DNA of 64,000 nucleotides from Heterocephalus glaber (taxonomy: Eukaryota > Chordata > Mammalia > Rodentia > Bathyergidae). The notes beneath the pieces were generated by a model that saw nothing but the letters and a program-made list of their open reading frames with translations, was not told where the DNA came from and did no database searches. Made by a program: the position numbers and the translations under genes. The stretch is taken from NCBI RefSeq assembly GCF_000247695.1, contig NW_004624742.1, positions 5,741,654 through 5,805,653 on the forward strand. Reading direction: 5' to 3'. This document shows positions 28,601-40,600 of the stretch, piece by piece. Each line of letters begins with the position of its first letter. The first letter of the stretch is position 1.

Positions 28601-31600
28601 ACAGATTCATATAATCTCACATCCTTTTATATACCAACAGTTGCTCTTTGAACTCACGAGCTAAACAGATATTTATAGTGAGGAATACTTACAATTACTT
28701 AAGTTCGTCTATCATAGTTTGTATTATGAATGTTCCCTAAAGGGCCATGTGTTGCTTTTGGGAGGTGGTGAAACTTGTAGAACATTAGGTCATTGGGGGT
28801 GTGCCCTTGAAGCAGATAGAGACCTGGGCCACTTCCTGTCTCACTATGTCCTGTCCACCACAACGTGAACAGGACTCCTTTGCCATGCACTCCTACCATG
28901 ATACATTGTGCTGCCACAGGCACAAAGTAATAGGGCCAAGTGGGCTGAAACCTCTGAATCCTTTAGCCAAAGCAAAACAAAAAAACAAAAATTCCCTTCC
29001 TCCTTTGAAGTAGATTATCTCGGATATTTTGTCACAGAAATGCACAAAGGTAAGGAATACTTAGGTTTAATGAACAGGGTTGGGGTGTCACTTTCTCTCT
29101 CTCTCCTTCTTCCTCTTCTACCTTTCTATCTCTCCCTCCCACTCTATCTGACCCCCCATCCCCTACTTTGAGATAATGCCTCACTAGGTAGCCCAGGCTC
29201 CCATCACACTGCCAATCTTCCTGCCTCTGCCTCGTGAGTACCCTAGATTCAATCCCCAATAGCAAACAACAAAAATGTGTTATTAAACACCTTTTTCCAA
29301 AAGAACGTTCGAAAATGTTTTACCTTGCTAGAGATAGGAATTTAAGTCAGCAATAATCAGCACTTTGCATTAACCATTTAAATACAACACTGATCTATGT
29401 GTTATTTTAATCCTCATATAGAAGTGCAGAAGATCAGACTCAAGATCAACTTTTTGCAAAGTAAGAATAAAATAAGAACTTAAATAGTCAGTGAATATCT
29501 CACTGGATTGATTACAGCAAATTATAATCTATGACCCATCTTAAGGATCTACTAAGAATAAAGAAAAAATATAGCCGGGCTTAGTGGCACACACCTGTAA
29601 TCCCAGCAATTGGGAGCCTGAGGCAGGAGGATCACAGGGAGTTTGAGGCCAGCCTGGGCTACACAGTGAGTTCAGGGCCAGCCTGAGCTACAAAGGGAGA
29701 CCCTGCCTCAACAAACAAACAAACAAACTACACACACACACACACACACACACACAGAACTATCAATAAAAACAATATCATTAACTCACCAAAAGCCTAT
29801 TTCCCAGGCTCTTAGCCATATACTGAACAATTACAACCATGAAAAAGAAATATTTTTCTGATGTTTTAGATGAGGAAACTAATATAGAATGATTAAAGAA
29901 CTTAACCAAGATTATGTAGCTTTTTAATGATCCAAACATGAACTGACATTTGATCTATAATATTTTTGGTTAGCCTCTGCAATAAATCTATATGCATATT
30001 TAAAGCTCTCTCTCCATATATTTTTTTATGATCCTGGGGATTAGACCTAAGCCTTCATCCCGAGCCAGATGAAAATTTATTTTTTTAAATTTTGAGATAG
30101 GCTTTTGCCAAATCACTAAGTTTCTTAGGCTAGGCTCAAGCCTGTGGTTCTCCTACCTCAGTCTCCCAGAGTCCTAGGATTATAGGTGTGTGCCTCCATG
30201 CCTAGCATAACTCCATGTTTAGGTTGGTTTTTTTACATTCCAGGAATAAAACTTAGGGCCTTGCAGGTGTGGCACCACTGAGCTACATCCCTGGCCCCCA
30301 TAAGTCCATATTAAAATAATATGATGATTATCTGCAAATATGTTCTCTAAAACTTTTTTAAAGTTATAAGCAAAATTAGAAAGACAATGTTCAGACTCAA
30401 CAGCAACATTTCATTCATAGCTATGAAATCTATTGGCAATGAGCACCTTCTTATCAGTACAGTACATAGTTACAAGCTATACTGAAAATAGTAATAATAA
30501 TATGATTTATTGGATGCCTATTCGATGAATATCACTAAGCAACAGGAAACCTGGCTGTAACCCCATTATCAATGCAATCTTCCCTCTTCTTGCATGATAA
30601 CCATCCTAGTGATTAAGGTTTGGCAGACTAAAAGAACATCTGTACCAATATAATAGGATGTAGAAGAACTTCTGGATGTCTACCTCCCCTGAAGGATTTT
30701 ATGTTCATATACACAAGAGAGACTGAAAGAAAGAGAGATCAGGCAGACAGATGACATAAATGATTTAACTCTTCTTGGCTTACCTTTCTTTACTCTTTCT
30801 TTAATCACAACTTGCTCTTCTTGTGGCATCTGAGATAATTTCTGCATAAACAACTTCTCTAGAGCTTGTGCCATAAGAACAACGTCATCTCCAGGCTAGA
30901 AAATGGATTAAATATATCATAAAGATATATAACATGACCACTGTATCAAAGTTTTTAAAATTCAGGCTAACTTATAGAAGGCAGTGATACAGTACTCCTA
31001 GTTGTTATTTCTTCTAAATTAGAAGTTTAGAAAATAGTGAACATTAAATTCTAACATTCTACCCCTTCAACTTCTAAAAAGGACCAGAATGCCTGAGCAC
31101 CAGAAGTATAATTCAACCAATCCTATTACTACAACAAAGTAATACAAATAAGAATTTCTATTCCTCAATAGGTTAAAACAAAATGTATTTATTTCTGGGC
31201 AAAGTACTTTACTGTTTGACTAGAAGCAATTACTACATTTTAAGTTTTAAATTTGTTAAATGAATTCAGTGCTGATTCAATTTTAAAATCTTAACTATCT
31301 GATTAGAAGCTTTCTTATGCTTTATTTCACTGCTGAGAAAAAAATAAGTAATTAAAAAGTAACAGCCTAAACTGAGAACATTTATTTCTAAGTTAGGCAG
31401 CTAAGTAAAACTAGGGAACTTTGTTTTAAAGTATTAAATGTAAAGAACACTTTAGAATTGCTTTTAAATTAAGATAAAAGTTGAATGGTATTGATAACCA
31501 TTGATAATGATTTTTTAAAAACACATCAGTTAACAGTTCTAAATCTTTCACACATACAAGGTGGCATTGATAGTAACCTTGGGAACCAAATCAAAACTTC

Positions 31601-34600
31601 TATTACATTACAGTATCACTAATGAGTGATTTTGTATAAACTAAATACTTATTTAAATGCTTAATTTTTCAAACTTTAATGGGATATGTCTTATAATATT
31701 TAGATACCATGAAACAGATCAAAAGGATACGATATTGTGGAAAACAGGAATATTGTATGGAAGGAAAACTAAATAAATAAATCCAATTTCACAGATGAGA
31801 ACAAATGTGAAGAGTAAGTTCAAAATGTTCACATGAGGTATGCTTGAAAAATGTTTAAATTTTTTAAAAAGTATCACAGTACAAGATACACTGCCATTAA
31901 ACCCTCCTCATTTGGAACACACTTATGCCATCATTCTTGTCACTTTCTGAAGCAGTTCTGGAAGTCCTCTTTTGTAAGTATCTTTAACTGTGCTGTCATG
32001 GCTGCCTCTGTCTTCTGGCTTGATTCAGAACATTTGCCTTCCATGGTCATTTTGACTGTGGGGAAGACTCAGAAGTTCCATGGTGCTAGATCCAGTGAAT
32101 AGGTAAATAACATGGCAGAGAACACATAGAAAATATTTTTATGAGCCTACCTTCCTGTCGGATGGCACTTGGCAGTGGCACTCACTGTATTTTTTATGAG
32201 ACCTTGTAAAAACACTCACAAAAGAAAACTTGCAGAGCTGCTTCACATAGTGGCAAGAACAATGGGATAAGGGTGTTTGAAACAGGGGGAATATTTTGAA
32301 GGATATTAATGGCAATGTGTCTTAAAGAACGTGTCTGTTTGGGCACACCAGATCATGCCTATAATCCCAGAATTCAGAAGGCTGAGGCAGGAGGATTGTG
32401 AGTTCAAAGCTAGCCTTAACTATTCAGTGAGTTTGAGGCCAACCTGGACTACATAACAAGACTCTATCCAAAAAAAAACCTGTCATTAGTATTTCATTTT
32501 TCAAAATATTAAGCCATTACAGCTAGTCAGGTGAAAAGCCATCGAAATAGACTGAACAAATGTTGATATGTAAAAATTATGGAAACCAGTGAAAAACATT
32601 ATCCTTAAATATATGTACAGTGGTCCAAATCAAAACTTAAATTTTGACATAAGTATACTTACTTATACGTATCTCTCCTATATGTAAAAGCAAAGAATTA
32701 GCCGCATAAGACTTACATACCTTGTTGTATAAATAACAATTTGAGAACATTACATTGAAGTCTTCTATACACTCTGAAGCCGTCCCATAATATTTATTCT
32801 CCAATCGCTTCTTAATTGTATTTAAATCCATTGGGTTTTTTATAATGGTATAATAATCCTATGGATTTGAAGATATTCTAAGTGTTAATAAGAATGAATT
32901 CACTACAAGTATTGGCGCACAAAGAAATTTCATAACTATACACCTGTGACTCGACAGAGCAACTGATCACCTTTCAAAAGCTATAATGTGGAAGCCAGAA
33001 CATTTAGTAATTAAAAGCAAAACTGGCTGGGCATGGTTGCCCACATCTCATCTGTAACCCTAACACTCGGGAGGGCTGAGGCAGGAGGATCCCAAGTTTG
33101 AGGCCAGTCTGGACTGCCGAGAGAGACCCTGTCTCAAAAGACCAAAACCCAAACTGGCTGTCACAGTATTATTTTTCAGAGGAAAGAAAAAGCCAATAAA
33201 AATTAATAAAGACAAAACTTTAAAGAGAATTATCCTTGAAAAATAAAAATGGAAGGGTATCATGAAAAACAAAACCAAACCCAAAAAACACCTAACACAA
33301 ACAAAACCCAAAACCAAAAAACAATCAGCATGTATGGAATCTGACAGATTCAAAGTAAAATCCCAGCTCCACAACTAACAAGTCACATTACAAGTTATTC
33401 AACCATTCTGTTACTCGATGTCCACAAACTAGTAACAAGACCTAAACGTGAATTCTTTATGTGATATAAGTAAGTCTGCTAGGAAGTGTTAAAAGAAACT
33501 TCTTAGAGGCAACATTCATGACTACCCTTCATTGAAAGGTCAAGGGATACATCTGTAACAAGAAAACATGTATGATTTATCTTACACTGTTAAAATAAGA
33601 GTGTCGATGCCCCCCAAAATGAGCTTTTTTTCAGGGGTGGGGTGGGGTAGATACTCACTGTTGTATTCTTTAATAGTGCTGAATAAATCACGTGTTCATT
33701 AAAAAACTTTATGCTCTTCCTTTAAGCAGCCTGAGGTGGTGACCTGTGAAAATGGTTCACTACTTTCTTGACCCAGAAAACTCCACAAAATAATGCAAAT
33801 ACAGGTTCAAATCTTCATGTTCACTTTAAGAAGACCTGTAAAACTGCCCAAGCCATGAAGGATATGCATATACAAAAGGCCACCAAGTATCTAAGAGATA
33901 TCCCTTTGACTAGTGGAGAAATACATGTTTAACTATCATAGCAGACTAGAGACAGCAGCACCCATAGGGACACTCACCAAGTTCACTAGGTATACAGCTT
34001 TGGGGATGAATGGGAGCCCAGCCACAGGAAGGCAATTTGAAGGAAGAAGGATAAGAAGAAGGGCCAATGCTGGATTTCTGAGGTTTCTCATAACCCACAT
34101 TTGGAGGACATATCATCTTGGGGAAACATGAAAATTTCTCTGAGGGAAGAAGGAAGTGTAGTGGCTGCCAACAGATGCTCACCAGGCCCAGCTCTTCTCC
34201 TGCTGGGACTTGGGACCAGTGAATGAGGTATTTATTGGGGAAGACTTCCCCGGACTAGAGCAAAGTGGAGAGCACAAACAGGAGAGTCACTCAGAGGGCA
34301 GTGGTGGGTATACGATCAGTGAACCCAGAGACAAAGACAGGTAGAACGCAGGGTCCTAGCTAAGGGCCTAGGACTACACACAATGGAACCCATGAGGCAG
34401 TGAGAAATGCAGGGGCTTGCAATGGGTAGGCTCTGTGAGGACCAGGGGAAGAGAAGATGCTGGAGTGACACCAGTAGGGGCTTTTGGGGCTCTTCCCACT
34501 TCCTAGTTCTCAAAATCCACTGAAATTGTGTACTGGAGAAAGACTGATGAGAAGCTGAATAGCTGGGGCACACAAAAAAACACTCTGGATCAACACCTGC

Positions 34601-37600
34601 TGTGGCTCTTTCCTGCAAGTTCTTAGAAGCCACTGAAATTGTGAGAGAGAAAATCAGCAAGCAGGAATACTGAAGTGATACCCAAGCACAAAGTGCAGAG
34701 AAAAGCCATGAGAATGGTATCCTGGGGTGAAGGTGCTGCTTCTTGCCTATATCCTGGAAAATACCAAAGTTGAGACCAGATAAGGGTTCTGGCAGAGCAG
34801 AGGCACAGCTACAATGTGAGAGTGCTGTAGTCTGAGAGGTGAATGGTGCAAAGCAAATAGCAGAGCCTGTGATAGGAGCATGGTTTAGGAACCAAAGGCT
34901 ATCACAAAACAGAAGCAGGGGCATGAGTACCCTGTCAGCATCCTGAGAACACCAGAGGCTCCTAAGCACAAAAGACTAAAGACAACAGCACAGACAAGCT
35001 GATTTAAAACTTTTACTCTAACCAAAGACTCGGGATAATTCTCTTTTTTTGGGTTATGCACTATATACTATATATACACTATATGTGTGTGTATTTATTA
35101 TATGTATGTTTACGCATATATACCATATATGCATGTGTGTATGCTGCATATCGAAGTTTTGTGCATTTGCTTTTATAACGTTTCTTTTTTTTTAGTCACT
35201 TATGTCCACATCAGCAGTTGTTTCTTGGTGATATCTAATTGCTTGACTGTCTATTCAACAGGATACAAGTTCCTTATGTCTTCTTTAACCTTGTAATTAT
35301 CTTTTTCTTATCTTTTCCTCTTTTATACATATAATATTAGGATTAATCCAAATGTCAGCAAGGTTTAATTATTTCTAACATATTATGCTTTATTATTTTC
35401 CCTGTCTTTTCCTGGGATAGCAAAATAGTACAGATCTCCTAAAACAAGATCTTAATAATTGTACTTACTCACTCCATTCAAAACAGTGTTAGGAGTTGAA
35501 TTTAACATATTATTCAGAACAGATTAGAGGGAAACTCTCACATGGAAACAAACCCACAACCCCACATACATCACAAGAGACAACCACTCACCAAAAAGAT
35601 ATCCACACTACATCTGGAAAAATTCACATTTGTTCTCCAAAATTCTACACAAATAAAACTTTTATAGGCAAAAATATGCCTATAAAAACTCCTAACTCCC
35701 CAAACATAATCCTACAGATACTTTAAGTGGATGAAATTCCAAAGAATTAAAAAAAAAATCAACAGGATGATTAAAGAGATCAAGAAGAGACAAAGAAGTA
35801 GCTAAATGAATTGATTAATAAGATGATCAACATGCTTAAAGAAAATATAAATAAGAAGCTGAAGGAATTAAGGAAAGACAATGCAGGATATGAAAGATCA
35901 CTTCAGTAAAGAGTTATAGGTTACAAAAAGCAAACAAGCAGTAATTCTGGAAATGAAAAACTCAAATGAAAGTGTCTGCAGTGGCTGGGCAAGTTGGCAC
36001 ACACTTGTATGTAATCCCAGCACTCTGTGAAGTTAGGGTAGTAAGAACACAAGTTCAAATCCAGAACCCCAAGTTCGACCCTAGTCTGGGCAACTTAGTG
36101 ACTTACTGAGACCCTGCCTCCCCTCAAAAAAGGTAGAGGGCAGTAGCTCAGTGTAAAGACCATGGGTTCAATCCCACTACTGATGAGAAAAAGTGTCAGC
36201 ATTAAGCAAGATCAGTCCAAAGAAAATATATCAGCACTTAAAGACAAGATGGATGTAATAGAGTAGTCAGTAATAATGGTAAAACAGTAAGAGACAATCA
36301 AAAGATTATCTGACAGCTCCTAGACCACTCTACAAGAATAAACTTAAGAATCAAGGGAGGGGTTTAAGTAGAGGATAATGGCATAAAAATTTTATTCACT
36401 TAAATTATTGCAGAAAACTTCCCAAATCTAGGGAATGATACAGATATCCAGGTAAAGGATACAAATACACATGACCAGAAAAGAACTTCTCCATAACATA
36501 TTATGGTCAAGATGCTAGAAACTTAGAAGAGAGAATACTAAGGGCTGTTAATGACAAGTGCCAAATCACAATTCAGAGGAAACTCAAGAGTATGAGATTT
36601 TCCAACACAAACCTTGAAAGTCAAGAAAACTTGGAGTGAAGGTTTTCAAGTCCTAAAAGAAAATAATTGCCAATCCAGATTATTATATGCTACAAAGTTA
36701 TCTTACAAAATGAAAGGAAAAATAAAGACCTTTCATAATACAGATAAACTAAAGAAATTCATGACCAAGCCAGCACTGTAGAAAATACCTAAGGGGATCC
36801 TAAACAGAGAAAAGGAAGACAACACCATCAATGAGAACAAGGGAAAGAATAAATCTCACTGGGGAAGTAGTTAAATAAATGGAAAGCAAAGGAACCAAGC
36901 ACTGGAAAAATTTAATGCCAGGAACCAGTGCATCCTCCTGCCTCAGCCTCCCAAGTGCTGGGGTCACAGGTATGTGCCACCGCACCCGGCTTAGCCCAAT
37001 ACTTTTGATGATCACAGGTGTAAAAATCTTCAATAAGATATGCACAAACAGAATTCAAAAACTAATTAAAAAGATCATACATCATGATCAAGTTGCTTTT
37101 CTTGCAAGGATGCAAGGATAGTTCAACATATGTAAATTAATAAATGTAATATACCACATAAATAATATCAAGGATAAAAATCACATGATCTCAATAGATG
37201 CAGAAAAACACACCCCTTCATGTAAAAGTCCTGCTGAAAATAGGTATAGAAGGACCTGACCTCAAATTGATAAAAGCCATATGACAGGGTCATAGCCAAT
37301 ATCATACCCAATGAAGAAAAAACTAAAAGGATTTTAAAATTCAGAACAAGACAAGAGTGTCTGTTCTCATCACTCTTGTTCAATATAGTAGTTTAACCAA
37401 GGGCAATTAGGCAAGAGAAATAAAAGGGACATGACTAAGAAAGGAAGAAGTCAACATATCCCTATTTGCAGATGATATGATTCTTTTCATAAAAGACACA
37501 AAAAGCTCCACAAGAAGACTTCTAGATTTGTGTTATGGCTTATATCTAGAAGTCCCCCTCAAAGCCTCATGCGTTCATAAGTGGGAAGTTTTGAAAGTAG

Positions 37601-40600
37601 CTGGATTAGGGAGTGTGAATGTGGATCAAAGGTGTGGATAATGGAAGCCCCAACCTGGGTATGGGTGGCACCGATCAATAGGTCTGTAGCCTGGATGGAA
37701 CATAAAGTGACAGAAAGAAGGCAGGCTTGCTGCTGCACTGTCTCCTGCCTGCTTTTCCATGGACTATTTCTCTTCTGTGATGGCCCCCCTGCCATGCCAC
37801 CCTGCCTTGAAGCCACCTGCCTGGTTGAAACCTCTACAAACTGTTAGTTGAAATAAACCTTTCCTCCTTTAACTTTGGGTGTCTGGTATTTTTTCTCAGT
37901 AAGTAACTAAGACAATCTGACAAATTCAGCAATGTAGCACGATACAAAATAAACACACAAAAACCAAAAGCATTCTTATATACCAATAATGAATCTATCA
38001 AGAAAGAAATTAGAAAAACAATTTCATTCACAATGCCTCCAAAAATTTTAAATAGATTGAACATGGCTGAAAAGAGGAAGAGTCATGTTGGACCTACTCA
38101 AGAGAAAAATCAACTGAATTTCTGAACTAGAAGACAGGAATGAATGCAGTTCATGACCATGAAAAGAAAGATATCTTAAAAATGGCAAGAGACCATGAAA
38201 AATCAATCCAACAATTGCAAGATGATGCAAAGAAGAACAATATACAATTGATTGGGGTCAATGAGAGAGTTGGAGATGCAAATGCCATACAAAGCCTGTT
38301 CAAAGAGTAATGGCAGAGAACTTCCCAAACATGAAAAAGAATTTGACACACAAATAAGTGAGGCCTATAGAACTTCAATGAGCCACGACCAAAATAAATC
38401 TACACCAAGGAATATAATTATCAAGATCCCAGAAATTCAGCACAAGAAAAGAATAGTAAAAGCTGTTGTTACAAAGGAAAGCCTATCAGAATCACAGCAG
38501 ACTTCTCAACACAAACCCTCAAGTCAAGGAGAGCTTGGAGTGAAGTATTTCTTTTTTATTTTATGTTATTTTATTTTATTGGTACATTTTAGGCATACAG
38601 TATAATGACATTCATCATTGCAAATTTGCACCTTTACATAATCTCTCTTGGTTCTTATTTTTCCCCCTTCCCCTGCTCTCCCTTCAACCTCTCCATCCCT
38701 CCCTATTTACAAAGACTTTGTTTCCATTTTTTCATTTTCTCATATTAATTCCATTCCTTTCTTTCCTTTCCCCTACCCCTCCCACTTCCCCTTCCCCCTT
38801 GCCCATTTTCTTCCTATTTCACATTATCTATTATACCTTTTAGTCCTTATTTACACTTTCAGTTTCTCACACTAGAGAAACTATTCGGTATTTATACATG
38901 TGTGTCCCATGGAGTGAAGTATTTCAAGCCCTAAAAAAAACCCCCCTAGCCCAGACTGATGTATCCTGCAAAACTATCTTTCAAAATTGATGGAGAAATA
39001 CAATACTTCCATGACAAAGAACACCTAAAGAAATTCATGACCAACAAACCAGCACTTCAAAATGTTCTGAAGGACATTCTAGAAAGAAATAATAAGGACT
39101 ACAACTCCATGAACACCAAAAGAAAGAAGCCACCAGGGAGGGTAAGCAACTGAACAGAGGGGAAAGACAGGGAACCAACAGCAGGAAAATAATATGACAA
39201 GGATAAGCCAATACATTTCAGTTATAACCATCAATGTAAATGGTCTCAATTCACCAATCAAAAGAAACAGATTGGCAGAATAGAATAAGAAGTAACATGC
39301 AATAATATGCTGCATACAGGAAACACATTTAATTAAAAAAGAAATTCATTCACTGAAAGTCAAAGGATGGAAAACAATACTCTATGTGACAGGAATCCAG
39401 AAAAAATCACGGGTAGCTATTCTATTTACAGACACAGTGGATATCAAGCCAAGACTGATTAATAGAGACAAAGAAGGTCACCACATCCTTGTAAAGGGAA
39501 CAATCCAAGAGGAGGAGATAACAATCATAAATATATATGCACCAAATAGCAACGGACCCAATTATATCAAACAAATATTAACAGAATGAAAAATCAAATA
39601 AGCACTAACACAATTGTAATGTGGGTCCTCAATACTCCAGTCACAAATAGATGGATCAGCTGGATTAAAAAATCAACAAATATCAGAACTGAACCAAATT
39701 TTTGAACAAATGGACTTAGTAGATGTCTACAGAGTGTACCATCCCAAAACAACAGAATACACATGCTTCTTCTCAGCTGCACACAGGATGTTTTCCAAAA
39801 CAGACTACATACTAGCTCACAGAACATGCTTAAGTAAATGCAAAGGAATTGAAATTATCCCATGCATATTATCAGACCACAGTGCAATAAAATTGGAAAT
39901 CAATGGCAAAAGAAACCACAAAAACTTCATAAACACATGGAAACTAAATGACACCCTCCTGAACAACAAATGGGTCACAGATGAATTTAAAGAAGAAATC
40001 ACAGTTTCTAAAATTAAATGATAATACCAATACAACATACTAGAACTTATGGGATGCAATGAAAGCAGTCCTATGAGGGAAATTTATAGCAGTGAATTCC
40101 CATATCAGAAAAAGAGTGAGCTGACTCAAATAAACAACCTAATGTTGAACCTCAAACTTCTAGAAAAAGAAGAACAAGTTAAACCAAAGCTCATACAAGG
40201 GAAGAAATTATAAAGATCAGAGCAGAAATCAATGCAATGGAGACTAGAAAAAAATACAAAGAATCAATCAATGTTCTTTGAAAAGATTAAATAAATTGAC
40301 AAACCCTTAGCCAACCTTATCAAAAAAAGGAAAAACTCAAATTCATATAATTAGGAATGAAAAAGGTGAAATCACAACAGATCCAGCAGAAATCCAGAAG
40401 ATCATCAATACTTTGAGAACCTGTATTTTAATAAGATGGAAAACACAGAAGAAATGGACAGATTCCTAGATACATATGAATTACCAAAGCTGAACCAAGA
40501 AGATATAAAAATTCTAAATAACCGAGTATCAGTCAATGAAATTCAAAAAGTAATTAAAAACCTACCAACAAAGAAAAGCCCAGGCCCTGACAGATTCACT

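Larger units (their letters stand above)
33910..38046 (+). mobile_element. Long LINE-1 (5' UTR, ORF1, ORF2 RT part), degenerate, with nested insertions
   Basis: GC-richer 5' part (33930-35000) reads like an L1 5' UTR; 35480-36780 like ORF1 (accttgaaagtcaagaaaac, aaagaaattcatgaccaagc); 37003-38046 like ORF2 reverse transcriptase (gttcaacatatgtaaattaa, cagatgatatgattctttt). Frames are broken throughout. A B1-ID SINE (35983-36186), an antisense B1 piece (36930-36992) and an LTR (37531-37914) interrupt it. Antisense to BRDT. Confidence 0.72.

Noticed and set aside
34316..34969. Longest ORF in the window (217 codons, minus strand)
   Set aside because: It lies antisense in the GC-richer 5' UTR-like part of an L1; no domain, no splice context. 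Probably chance.
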